Origin: Gracilaria gracilis
Lineage: Eukaryota; Rhodophyta; Florideophyceae; Gracilariales; Gracilariaceae
Direction: 5' to 3'
Length of the DNA: 64,000 nt
Assembly: GCA_030374805.1 (NCBI GenBank)
Contig: JARGSG010000225.1
Span: forward strand, 558,001-622,000
Under the pieces are notes generated by a model. It searched no databases. It was not told the origin of the DNA and was given only the letters and a program-made list of their open reading frames with translations. Of the stretch, positions 29,148-38,858 are shown piece by piece; position 1 is the stretch's first letter, and each line of letters starts with the position of its first letter. Position numbers and translations under genes: made by a program.

Positions 29148-31595
29148 TTAAAGCTGTTTAAGCTCTGTCAAAAATCGCCCAGGGTCACTAGTTGGTTCAA
29201 GACAAACCTCTCCTGTGCACACGAAAGCGGCCTTGTTCTTCAAATCCTGCGCCAAGGCTTTTCGATCAGATGAGAAGTATTGCGCAAGTTTCCTCGGACA
29301 GTCCTTCAACGGAAGCCTGAGCACACTGATGTGTCGAGGGAGACCTTGGGACCAGTACACATCCAGTAAGTTGGAAGCCTCCTCATTGTTTCCGACCACG
29401 ACGACCTTCTGAGGCAAATCCCGGACAAGCGGATAAGCAGAAGTGAGCAAGAGTGGCATGGCGAGGGGACTAGTTTCGAACGTTGCTTTGAACGAGTTCA
29501 TTATACATTTGGCCCGGATCCAGAGCTTATTATCTCCAAACAAGGAAGCCATACGGACGAGGTTAAGGACAGCCACACTGGACGCGGCAGGTTCGGCGCC
29601 ATCATAGTCTTCAACTCTTCTCAATAATATATCCCCATCTCCCTTCACGGCATTATAATATCCGTCTTGCTCCAGAAATCGAGCATCCAATGCGTTTTGT
29701 AGCTGTCGAGCAAAATGTAGATATCCTAAGTCACCTGTGACCTCATAACAGTCAAGGAACCCCTGTATACTGTATGTGTAGTCATCTGCAAATGCTTCTA
29801 CTATCCCTCGCTTTCCGCGATAAGCACGAGCGAGGTAAACAGCATCCGATTCATCATCCACGCGAGTTACCATTGAACGCCTTATCAGACAGGCAGCTTT
29901 CTCAGCGACTTCTATGTAGTCTGGTTTATTCAAAGACCGCCCGGCTCTCACGAAGGCTGAAATTGCAAGGCCCATCCAAGAAGTCACAGAGAGATCATCT
30001 GTCGGCGGTTTTGGTCTTCGTTCTCGTTCCTCCAGGACCTTGGCCAGTGACGTATTCAGTATACTGGCGACCTCCTCTTCTGAGAGGATGACTTCATCCG
30101 CTATCTGCCGAATGGAGGAGTTGATGCGCAAAACATTGAGACCTTCCAAGCCATTGTACTCTGCCTTTGCAACGGCTGATTCCGAAACGTTACCCGAAGC
30201 TGTAACTCCAAATCGCTTCTGGAAGATGGTGCTCGCAGGTTCTCCGAGTATGAGCATAAGTTCAAACGAGCTGAATGTATAGAACGCGCCTTCCGCAGAA
30301 GTTTTCGTAATATCGTACAACGGTTGAGAGTCAGCATGGATGGCGCTATAAATCGCACCGGTATCTTCGTCTCGCATATCCCGCTTAACAAAATCCAAAG
30401 TCTTGCATACCACATCACGGAACTGCTGTTCACCAGACAACAAATATGCATGCAAGAAATTCATCGCAAGCTGAACTTGGTCAGAGAGAATCTTTTCAAA
30501 GTGCGGCACCTGCCATGAAGCATCTAGGGAGTACCGAAAAAATCCTCCGCCAACATGGTCATGTATACCACCAGAAGCTATACATCGCAAACTATCTAAC
30601 ACCATGTCCAATGCTTCGCATCGCACCCTGTCGTGAAGCTGGTTGGACTGATGCACAGAGAGCAAAAACTCGAATACGGAAGGGCGAGGAAATTTGGGTG
30701 CGGAACCAAAGCCTCCATTCTCGACGTCAAAACTAGCAACAGCCGCATCAAATGCATGGTGTAGAGTTTGGATGTTCACGTGGTGCTGTGGAACGCTCGT
30801 TCTGCGCGCAAATAGGTCTTGCAAAGCTCCAACAACTTTCTTCCCATCCGCCTCAACTTTCTCACGATTTGTCTCCCATCGCTCCGCTATAGACTGCACG
30901 GCATTTTTAAGTCTGTCTTTCGGAAGATATGTTGTACCCACAAAAGGGATGAGACTGGGTGTGAGAAAGCATGTAAGAGGCCATCCTGTTCTACCCGTAA
31001 CAGCCTGTACAAAATTATTATAAACGGAGTCAACGTCGGGGCGCTCCTCGCGATCAACCTTAACACAAATGAATCTCTCATTAAGAATGTGGGCTATATC
31101 GGGATCGCGGAAATGCTCTGACATTACGTCACACATGTGGCAACTCAAAAAGCCTAAAGACAAGAGTATGGGTTTCTGGGCATTTCGGGCGGTCAAAAAC
31201 GCTTGATGGCCCCATGGGTACCAACAAACCAAGTCATGTGCAGAATCAACAAGGTAGCGGCTTGTTTCGAAGATGAGGTAGTTTGGTTTGTGTGAAAAGG
31301 TCTGCTCAGTTTGGGTCCGGATATGTGTTGCTGTAGATTCATGTGGCAGACTTGAGAGATTTGAGGCGCTGTTCGGGCTTTGAAGAGAGCTTGTGAGCTG
31401 AATATGGCACTGCTTGTGGCTTTGCTTTCGTGCAAAAGCTGGAGTGAAAGGGGATGGTTGCAGCTGAACTCCCGTAGATGCACTTACGGCCACCTGAGGG
31501 CGAAAACCCCGGACATCAACAGAACGAGAAACGGGATTTGAGAATGCTGGGACACGGGAGTGGCCGCACAAATGGCATAAGTCACGGCGACTCAT
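29148..31595 (-). CDS. SPATA20/YyaL-type thioredoxin-domain protein (DUF255)
   Basis: 815 residues, single exon. After about 120 residues of Ser/Thr/Gln-rich leader comes a thioredoxin-like domain: CWYPWGHQAFLTA, KPILLSLGFLSCHMCDVMSE, CVKVDREERPDVDSVYNNF, TGRTGWPLTCFLTP. The remainder is an alpha/alpha-toroid resembling glycosidase and N-acylglucosamine epimerase folds (from GGFGSAPKFPRPSVFEFLL on). The family is found from bacteria to human; its substrate is not established. The active-site motif is CHMC where most members have CHWC. The leader may direct it to an organelle. Length matches the family plus the leader. Confidence 0.9.
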   Translation of the reverse strand: MSRRDLCHLCGHSRVPAFSNPVSRSVDVRGFRPQVAVSASTGVQLQPSPFTPAFARKQSHKQCHIQLTSSLQSPNSASNLSSLPHESTATHIRTQTEQTFSHKPNYLIFETSRYLVDSAHDLVCWYPWGHQAFLTARNAQKPILLSLGFLSCHMCDVMSEHFRDPDIAHILNERFICVKVDREERPDVDSVYNNFVQAVTGRTGWPLTCFLTPSLIPFVGTTYLPKDRLKNAVQSIAERWETNREKVEADGKKVVGALQDLFARRTSVPQHHVNIQTLHHAFDAAVASFDVENGGFGSAPKFPRPSVFEFLLSVHQSNQLHDRVRCEALDMVLDSLRCIASGGIHDHVGGGFFRYSLDASWQVPHFEKILSDQVQLAMNFLHAYLLSGEQQFRDVVCKTLDFVKRDMRDEDTGAIYSAIHADSQPLYDITKTSAEGAFYTFSSFELMLILGEPASTIFQKRFGVTASGNVSESAVAKAEYNGLEGLNVLRINSSIRQIADEVILSEEEVASILNTSLAKVLEERERRPKPPTDDLSVTSWMGLAISAFVRAGRSLNKPDYIEVAEKAACLIRRSMVTRVDDESDAVYLARAYRGKRGIVEAFADDYTYSIQGFLDCYEVTGDLGYLHFARQLQNALDARFLEQDGYYNAVKGDGDILLRRVEDYDGAEPAASSVAVLNLVRMASLFGDNKLWIRAKCIMNSFKATFETSPLAMPLLLTSAYPLVRDLPQKVVVVGNNEEASNLLDVYWSQGLPRHISVLRLPLKDCPRKLAQYFSSDRKALAQDLKNKAAFVCTGEVCLEPTSDPGRFLTELKQL

Positions 31596-32160
31596 TTACT
31601 TCAGCTGTATTTTCCCTCTCTTAAAGAGGTCAGAACCGGAAACATAAGCGAAAGCAAATGACGCTGGTGGACAAGATTGCAGCTCTCTTAAGAAAACGAG
31701 CCGTTAGCGGCGATGGTAGCAGAGGGATGTCAAAGAGCGGAACTCGGAAAAGGTATGCACATGTGCCCGTCGAAATAACTTGCTTTGTATGGTGGTCACC
31801 GGTCCATTTGCTTCAGCTGCCGATAACAAATCGGGCATTGTCGTCAAGTAGGCGATGTAACTCTATATTGGACTGTGGGAAAGGAGGACTGGTGGCGAAT
31901 GCCAAGCAGGGAGCGAAAGATCAGCCCAACCGAGATTTGAGGCAGCAGTCCGAGCCACACATTTGCTTTGCGAGGCGCTGGACTGGATGGCAAACCGAAT
32001 GCACTTTGCATTCAACGACACGGACACAACTTGGAGCACCCAACGTATACATCGTGTACACAACCCCTGCATTTTGATTGGTAGAATCGGAAGGTTGTTG
32101 CCCTTCTTGCAGCATCAGGTTTAAAGTTAAACTGTGTCCCGTTGTAATGCACGATTAGCA
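31596..32160. other. Intergenic region before tRNA-Arg
   Basis: About 0.56 kb, divergent promoter side of the SPATA20-like gene. A 139-codon frame at 31658-32077 has no family features and I do not call it. Confidence 0.45.
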
Positions 32161-32244
32161 GGACCCGTGGCCTAATGGATAACGCCCAGTGAAGGCGATA
32201 GACTTCTAATCTATAGATTGCGGGTTCGAGTCCCGCCGGGTTCG
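32161..32244 (+). tRNA. tRNA-Arg(UCU) with 11-nt insertion in the D-arm
   Basis: Acceptor GGACCCG pairs with CGGGTTC, discriminator G. Anticodon arm ATAGA-CTTCTAA-TCTAT gives anticodon UCU; variable loop AGATT; T-arm GCGGG-TTCGAGT-CCCGC. The D-arm reads GCC-TAATGGATAA then 11 extra bases (CGCCCAGTGAA) then GGC. Removing them leaves a standard 73-nt tRNA with a three-pair D-stem and the G18-G19 pair in the loop. The extra bases form a hairpin with the 3' D-strand (CGCC/GGCG). CCA is not encoded. A T5 run follows at 32255-32259. The insertion is best explained as a small ectopic intron. Confidence 0.92.
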
Positions 32245-32567
32245 CGAACCTCTCTTTTTCTGTCCTATTTCTTGTGTATTGTATTCAGGCGTATATTTTG
32301 TAAACTCTTTTCATGTACGAAGGTACCAACAGCTCTACCGAGTCAAAGATCTTCCTTCGGCATGCCTCACTACCGCCGACGGTTTCAAGTCGCCACCCAC
32401 TTCAATAGCAAAGTTTCTGCAACCAACTCCAACGATCTCATGTATAGAATGTAATTGCTTATAGAACGCTGTCCTCATCCTAGAAGCCTCGCGACTGCAG
32501 GACCCACAAAAGTTTGACCTTCATCTACTTCATCAAGTATCTGTTCTCTGACTGACTATTTTCCAGT
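32245..32567. other. Intergenic region, tRNA to UTP17
   Basis: 323 bp holding the Pol III terminator and presumably the UTP17 promoter. No other feature. Confidence 0.5.
32255..32259 (+). terminator. RNA polymerase III terminator of tRNA-Arg
   Basis: TTTTT 11 bases after the tRNA end. Confidence 0.75.
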
Positions 32568-35519
32568 ATGACTGTTTCAACGGCTGGTATAGTCGCGTCT
32601 GCTCCAGTCGTATGGACTTCTTCAGCAAGGTATCTTACTGTTCCGTTTGGTACTATTCTTCGCACTTACGACGTTTCACAGTCGCCACCAAAGTGCATCG
32701 CCTCATACGTCGGTCATACCTCGTCTATAACATCAATTGTCTCTATGCCAGATATGCGCGTTGCATCGGCTTCAAAGGATGGCACCCTCCGTATATGGGA
32801 TCTTCAAAGTGGACAATGCTTGCACACCATAGACATTGGTCGTCCCCTTTCCAGCATCGACTGTATATCTCCCAACAAATTACTTGCTTACGCAAACAAA
32901 GAACTAAATATTATCGATTCGAACGCAACAGAAAAGCGTCGGTCGCGCATGATTACGAGAAGTCATCTGCAAATTTTGAGAAGCGAAGAAGGTATGGTCG
33001 TGTCTGCTGAGGATAGTCACATTGTTGCCATTATTGAGGGAAACGGGTTACACATTACCTCTAAGGCAAGGAGCCATCTGGAGCCACTTCTAACCGTACC
33101 ATACCGGAGACTGTTAACGTCTATTGACATCACTGCCGATGGCTCCATGCTGGCCGTTGGTGATGAAACGGGCATAATTTGGATTTATCACGATATTGCA
33201 AGAGCACTTCGGTCATTGAAGAAAGGGAGAAACATCCTTCGGCCTAGTTCATTCAATGTCTCCAGACTTCATTGGCACCCTTCAGCTGTACGGGCTCTCA
33301 GGTTTTGTCACCAGGGCCGGGTGCTACTCTCCGGTGGAAATGAGAGCGTGCTTGTCTCATGGCAAATGAGCCGAACGAACTTTGGAGTCAAGACTTTCCT
33401 TCCAAGGCTCAATGCTCCAATTGTTGGAATAGCAGTTTCTCCAGATGAGAAGTTCTATGCCACGACACACTCCGACAATGCTGTCCGTATTATTGATCAG
33501 CGTACTGGGGTTCTAGTGGAAACCATTCGCGGCGTCGCATCTCGACTTCTCGATATCTCAGTGGACAACCCCAAGCATCTTTTCTCATCCAGAGTGGATC
33601 CATCCACCGTAAAGCACTTTGCTGCTACGGCCGATAGAACGAATTCATCAAGGCTCTGGTTAACTGGAACTGGGCCTACTATTCAGTTGTTTGATGTCAA
33701 CCAGGGTGAGCAGGTAGACGAGCATGCAGTGGCTCCAAAAAACATTATATATGAACCAACAGCAAGAGACAAGACGAAGACTCACCCCAACCAGCTTTTC
33801 GTCACATCTGCCGCTGTGCACAGCAAATTGGACTTGATTGCGACCGTGGATCATCAAGACTTGCAGACGGTGGATACCAAATTCTATGGTGCGAAGAAAA
33901 GCATATTCAACTTGCGAGTATGGAACCGCGAGGCGGACGGTGACTTTCGGTTGATAACCGTGATAAGCGAACCACATGGCCCAGGTAATCCAATAACAGA
34001 TATGTCATTCCACCCATATCTACCATGCTTGTCGACAACCTCGTCATGTGGCACGGCAAGATTATGGAGTGAAAGTGGTTCAGAAACAAATTCCTGGCGC
34101 TGCGAATCCGAAAAAACGTACAAGGGCTTGCCCTCGAATGCCATTGCCTTTTCAGAAGATGGCTCTTTACAGGCTATTGCGTATCAGAATGTTATAACAA
34201 TATGGACGATAGAAACGACGGAAAGTTTGGGATATTCTGATTCAATGGAGCTGACGAACGACGAGCAAAGAGAGTCATCGAGGCTATTTTCGAAGATTGA
34301 TCTTGAACTTTTACGAGTTTTGGTGCATCCTCCCCAACAAGAGCACGTCCACAGGTTATGCTTCATTCGCGGTAGGGTACCAATTCTCATGGCCACTACT
34401 AGGCACGGCTTGTATGCGTGGAATGTCATTACTCAAGGCATATGGTGGTCTCATAGATTCCTCTGTGACCCTCGTAGTATGGTGGTGGATGAACTTACTA
34501 GCCGAATTGCTATCTCTGTTCGGATCCCCCCACTTGTCGTGTCTGCGAACGGATTCTGTATAAGGGAGAGCGAAAATCATACGAAAGCTAAGTTTCAATC
34601 TCGTGATACCGCTATGAGAGAACTTTTATTTTGCGGTGGTTCGCACTCCGTCAGTGTCAAGAGCAGTGATGTGGAATTCGGTAAGCCTCAAAAGAAGCGC
34701 ATGGGAGCCAAAGAACGACCAGCAGGCCCGCACCACGAAACAATTGATCAGAGTCACCTACCAAAAGGTGAAGGGACACATCGCGCTGATCAAGAGATGT
34801 GGGGCAAATCGGATACTGCCATTGCTCTCTTCGACGGAGGATCTCCAGTGCCCACGAATGTCTTCCGCCTTTCTCCTGGTCTTCAAGTTGCGGCACTAGC
34901 ATTTGTTCCGCTTCGAAATGGGGCACCTAGATCGCTCGTATCGTTCGATTCGAATCTGAAAGTTACAGTACATCATACATTTGAGGGAACTGAAGATACC
35001 ATTTCCGCAGTCACTGAAGAGATATCTACTCCAGTAGTTGGTCACAGTAACAAGAAACCTAGCAATCTTGTTAGGCTTCTCGGAGATGCTTGGCAAGATG
35101 AGCTTCGTGAGCTTCGTGAGTCTAGCGAATATGATCTTGATACAAGAGGCAAATTATCGGATACTAAGCACGATAACATTTTCCAGAAGGTCACAAATGA
35201 TGATAGGTCCATGGACGTCATGGCTGCAGTGTCAGAAGCTTTCCAGGGTGCCATACATGTGCAAGGACCTGTCCCATCCAGACTCACACATCTAATGGAC
35301 ACATTACTGCAGAGCCGCCGTAAATTAGAAGAGCAAGAGCAAGAAAACGCCGTTATTCAAACTGTTAAGGAGACTGAAAATGAAACTGCCAACCCGGACG
35401 GGGAGCGTTCAAAGCATCATTCCCCGAACCAAAAGAAAGCCAATGAAGCTGACGTCCGTTTGTTTTGCCGTAGTTTAATTCTAATGGGACGCCCGCAATC
35501 GTCGAAGTCTAAAGGTTAA
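32568..35519 (+). CDS. UTP17: U3 snoRNP/t-UTP WD40 protein UTP17 (WDR75, Nan1)
   Basis: 983 residues, single exon. Two WD40 propellers: repeats with VGHTSSITSI and DGTLRIWDLQSGQCLHTI near the start, and a second set from about residue 430 (ITDMSFHPYLPCLSTTSSCGTARLW). The most diagnostic stretch is LHWHPSAVRALRFCHQGRVL and the following LLSGGNESVLVSWQM and FLPRLNAPIVGIAVSPDE, which matches WDR75/Nan1. The acidic, Glu-rich C-terminus is also typical. UTP17 belongs to the t-UTP/UTP-A subcomplex, which binds nascent pre-18S rRNA in the nucleolus. Longer than the human protein mainly through the C-terminal part. Start ATG is the first in frame. Confidence 0.88.
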   Translation: MTVSTAGIVASAPVVWTSSARYLTVPFGTILRTYDVSQSPPKCIASYVGHTSSITSIVSMPDMRVASASKDGTLRIWDLQSGQCLHTIDIGRPLSSIDCISPNKLLAYANKELNIIDSNATEKRRSRMITRSHLQILRSEEGMVVSAEDSHIVAIIEGNGLHITSKARSHLEPLLTVPYRRLLTSIDITADGSMLAVGDETGIIWIYHDIARALRSLKKGRNILRPSSFNVSRLHWHPSAVRALRFCHQGRVLLSGGNESVLVSWQMSRTNFGVKTFLPRLNAPIVGIAVSPDEKFYATTHSDNAVRIIDQRTGVLVETIRGVASRLLDISVDNPKHLFSSRVDPSTVKHFAATADRTNSSRLWLTGTGPTIQLFDVNQGEQVDEHAVAPKNIIYEPTARDKTKTHPNQLFVTSAAVHSKLDLIATVDHQDLQTVDTKFYGAKKSIFNLRVWNREADGDFRLITVISEPHGPGNPITDMSFHPYLPCLSTTSSCGTARLWSESGSETNSWRCESEKTYKGLPSNAIAFSEDGSLQAIAYQNVITIWTIETTESLGYSDSMELTNDEQRESSRLFSKIDLELLRVLVHPPQQEHVHRLCFIRGRVPILMATTRHGLYAWNVITQGIWWSHRFLCDPRSMVVDELTSRIAISVRIPPLVVSANGFCIRESENHTKAKFQSRDTAMRELLFCGGSHSVSVKSSDVEFGKPQKKRMGAKERPAGPHHETIDQSHLPKGEGTHRADQEMWGKSDTAIALFDGGSPVPTNVFRLSPGLQVAALAFVPLRNGAPRSLVSFDSNLKVTVHHTFEGTEDTISAVTEEISTPVVGHSNKKPSNLVRLLGDAWQDELRELRESSEYDLDTRGKLSDTKHDNIFQKVTNDDRSMDVMAAVSEAFQGAIHVQGPVPSRLTHLMDTLLQSRRKLEEQEQENAVIQTVKETENETANPDGERSKHHSPNQKKANEADVRLFCRSLILMGRPQSSKSKG

Positions 35520-35904
35520 GAAATGGAAGGAAGTAAAGGGCCAGAAGTGCTTAAGTTGTGCACCATAGACTATGGACAAGGAGGAAAGCCACTCTGTCAA
35601 TACATGTTCCTAGATATGGAAAATGGAGTTGGGATACACATCGCATACGGAAACAAGACCACTGGGCCAGTAGGTACGGCTACATTGTTTTATGAAAGGA
35701 GCCTGAAGAACACATATTTACAAGAATGCTTGTGAACTCTTGAGCACTCAACCACGAAAATACAACTTTAGAACAGTAGAGCCACTTTCCTTTCTCAGAG
35801 AACACGTTCCTCTACTCATAATTCCCGGTCTAGAAAACCACTTGAAGCAACATGTGCTCGCATAATGAGACTGACACAAGGGGAGTCAGAACGTTCTCGA
35901 GTGG
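35520..35904. other. Short convergent interval with an unconvincing small frame
   Basis: A 70-codon frame with ATG at 35523 starts 4 bp after the UTP17 stop. It has no recognisable motif and probably lies in the 3' UTR. Confidence 0.4.
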
Positions 35905-36990
35905 TCATGTTCCTTCTTTATTGTTTGACGAACCCGAAGAGCCATGACCATCTTCAGAACTTCTCGTTGGCGATGTGGATGGGAGAGGACTCTTTATCGT
36001 CTGAACCAAATCGAAACGTTCCATAACCCGCCTGTCGAGGGCTGGACCAAGCGGTGATGTACCTCTTGATTCTTCCGGGAGGCTCACCGCATGGGACACT
36101 AGTTCGTTGTACAGGCTAGGATTAAGCTTCCCAACCAGCGGTACTGCCTTGGCGAGGACAGTCTCAGCGTCAAGCCCAAGCCCTTGCTCCAGTTCGCGTG
36201 TTATAAGTGGCGTAGACGTCGAATTGCGCGCAGATTCAAAAATTGCGTCGCTCGCAAGGTGTAATCTGGCTAGCGTGAAGAGAATATGCATGTGAACGCC
36301 GTAAGCCAGTTGGACATCCCATAATCGCACTGTGTCTGACATGGGTTGCACACAGGCCCCAAGAGATGATATCGACGGGAACGCATATACTTCAGGATTT
36401 AAACCATGTCTAGCGAACAATTGATGCAGCTTGGGGTGAGTTTCCATAAGACATTTCTCAAGAAGTGAACAGCCATATCTTGCTCCAGAATACCGTTTAA
36501 CATACGACGGAACTTTGCGTTCTAGAAAGATCCGGAAGCAATGGAAGGCATCGGGCTCCGGCATGACATACAAAAATGGCGCGGCGAGCAAACTCATACT
36601 TTGCGCGTATACTCCACGTTGATTGTTGCAGGACCAAACGTACGCGTTAAGTACTCGTATAATCTTTTCCGTTGGAACGCGGGTGGTGAAGTCGTCGCTT
36701 TTCGAGAACGTTCGACGAGCATCTTCTCTGACTCGGGAATCATCAGAGGAGGGCCCTTTCCGAACTAAGGTGGCATACTCATTAACATCCACAACACCTA
36801 TCCCTAGCAATGCTTTCCAAATTATTCCGCGAAGAGAACATCGGCCAAAGTCTGCTGTGTTCAGGTCGTTCGCGTCATTCGGGAGCCCTTCAAGCAAAAC
36901 AAGTCGCCGTAGCGAGTCGATATTGGTTGGAGCATCAGAGCTCAGAACCTCCCGATAGCGCTTGCGAAGGTTCTCGTCCCTCATGCCCAT
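35905..36990 (-). CDS. TBC-domain GTPase-activating protein, Bub2/Cdc16-like
   Basis: 361 residues with a TBC domain from about residue 20 to 260. Visible boxes: CSLRGIIWKALLGIG (motif A), DARRTFSKSDDF (the D-x-x-R-T region with the arginine finger) and RGVYAQSMSLLAAPFLYVM (glutamine finger). The compact single-domain form and the APFLYVMPEPDAFHCF segment are closest to yeast Bub2 and fission yeast Cdc16, GAPs that hold the mitotic-exit/septation GTPase inactive. The C-terminal 60 residues are Ser/Pro-rich and disordered. A general Rab-GAP role cannot be excluded. Single exon; ATG start is double (MGM), I took the first. Confidence 0.82.
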   Translation of the reverse strand: MGMRDENLRKRYREVLSSDAPTNIDSLRRLVLLEGLPNDANDLNTADFGRCSLRGIIWKALLGIGVVDVNEYATLVRKGPSSDDSRVREDARRTFSKSDDFTTRVPTEKIIRVLNAYVWSCNNQRGVYAQSMSLLAAPFLYVMPEPDAFHCFRIFLERKVPSYVKRYSGARYGCSLLEKCLMETHPKLHQLFARHGLNPEVYAFPSISSLGACVQPMSDTVRLWDVQLAYGVHMHILFTLARLHLASDAIFESARNSTSTPLITRELEQGLGLDAETVLAKAVPLVGKLNPSLYNELVSHAVSLPEESRGTSPLGPALDRRVMERFDLVQTIKSPLPSTSPTRSSEDGHGSSGSSNNKEGT

Positions 36991-38858
36991 GTTGGGCCCA
37001 CAAAGTTAAACCATACCTTGGTCTGGAGATTAGAAAACTTAATTGATAGGCTTGGTGGATTATAAACGAGTATCAACTGTCCAACTAGACGCCAGTGAAA
37101 GTAGTTTTGCGGCAGGCAAGGATTGAATCCAACCGGAAAGCCAATGAAGGCAGAGGAGTTCCCGATTCTCTTCAGTTTCCAAACAACCAAAATGAAGACA
37201 GCAAGAAAAGAAGTGCTTTCCTTCGAGACGCCAAGGGCTCCAGTTCGTGTTCGTTTCGGGAAGGGGACGACGGTTTGGAATCCAAACTTTGGATGGTACA
37301 AAGGTAGATAGTCGGAAGCTGGGCGTCTAGTTCCATCGACCAGGAATGCTGTTCGAAATCGGGGACTATATATAGTGTAGTACACATCCCTGCGGCGCCC
37401 CCATCGACACTTCATTTCCCTCAAATTTTAACTAATTTTTAGGGGATGCCCACCATTCCTAATTAGGCACTACCCAGTGGGTAGTACCCACTGGGTAGTA
37501 AAACGCTACCCAGGAAACGCTACCCACACGTCAACAACCGCAGAATGGTGAAACCTTGGTGCTCCCAAGAAGGCAATCATGATGTTTGCCAGGTATGAAG
37601 GTTGGCTCTCTTGACCTTCGCTATCCACTTGGACTATCTACAAGAGGAGCAGACCGAAGACTCGAATAGCTTTGCGATGAGTTTATCATGTTGCAACTTG
37701 AAAGCTCTATGTGAGTAACCGATGCTTGTGAAATTGTGTCTCCGACAGAAGAAAACAAAATTGAGATCCCTTTCTTTGGAGTAGCAGTGCCTGCTCCCCC
37801 TCTTGGAAAGGATTTCATCGTTTAAGAACATCGAGCTGATCATCTCGGGAGCCGATGCAAACAGGTTGACTGGTACGGAAATCTAGATTTGATGATTTCC
37901 CATCGCAAGTTGACCCTTGGCGGCGCAAATACGAAGTTTCTTGTAGACTTAGATAGCCAGCGTTCGGAAAACCATACATTTCTCTACAACCGGCAATTCA
38001 TAGCAAACCCGGGACATGCACCGTACTCGCTGTAGAGTATTATTTTCCTCGTTTACCGACGCTTCATTGTCTCCACCCTCTCGTGCACAGACGATTTACT
38101 CTTTAGTATCACCCTGAGCGTCGAAACGAAAGTTTTAATCCTCACCCAACCTCAATGTGCGTACGTTCTCTTCTTTCTCCCACAAAAACTCGTTTGGAGA
38201 AACAAGAAATTCCCTGTAGAACGCAGCTTGACAAGCGTTCGAACAACTACATCCTTTTCCACTGGGAAATCGTCTGAATTCCCCCAATTTTGAACGTGCG
38301 CGTAGATGGTGAGGATTTCTGTCAGTTGAACTTTCAAACCATTCCGTTTCTTGTTTCTCTGGTCTTAAGTTTTTCGTTTGCATTTGATCCATCTTGGGAG
38401 CTAAGACGAGAGGTGTGCCCGGCACGCAACCTCAAAATTTGCACGAGTTCCATAGAAGAGGGACTTCTTCTTCACGGGATACCTAATCCTAATTTGGCCT
38501 CTGGGAATTCGGCACACCCCTCTTTCGCTCAAGCGCTCGAGCTAAAATATGCGGGTTTCCTTACTATATAGACCATATGATGCTATAGTCGTTGATGCTT
38601 CATTTAGTTTAGAATGTAGACCAGACGCGATAAGTAGATTTCAACTGCAATTATTGATGGGTCGCTAGTAACAGTCAAGACGTTCTAACTGTCTTGCTGA
38701 CGTACTTAGATCTTCGCATCGAATTCTTATTTCTTCCATTGCTGACCATCTGCAAAGAACTCGAACCTTTTTCCCGTTCATAATGAAGCCAGTACTTCAC
38801 TGTCTTCAATCGAAGAACTCATGAGGAGCCACTTTTATCTTTGCAGCTATCGGCAAAT
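36991..38858. other. Gene-poor region with perfect inverted repeat
   Basis: About 1.9 kb. A leftward 147-codon frame (36981-37424) overlaps the TBC start region and has no family features. A perfect inverted repeat at 37470-37498 is listed separately. No supported gene. Confidence 0.45.
37470..37498. repeat. Perfect 14-bp inverted repeat, 1-bp spacer
   Basis: CTACCCAGTGGGTA, then G, then TACCCACTGGGTAG. Each arm is itself nearly palindromic (TACCCAGTGGGTA). Two further GCTACCCA words follow at about 37506 and 37519. Confidence 0.92.

Noticed and set aside
28706..29161. 151-codon frame overlapping the zinc-transporter end
   Set aside because: Out-of-frame shadow of the transporter plus intergenic DNA.
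31658..32077. 139-codon frame upstream of tRNA-Arg
   Set aside because: No motif and low-quality composition.
35523..35735. 70-codon frame 4 bp after UTP17
   Set aside because: No motif; position suggests 3' UTR.
36981..37424. 147-codon leftward frame before the TBC gene
   Set aside because: Overlaps the TBC start in another frame and has no recognisable domain.
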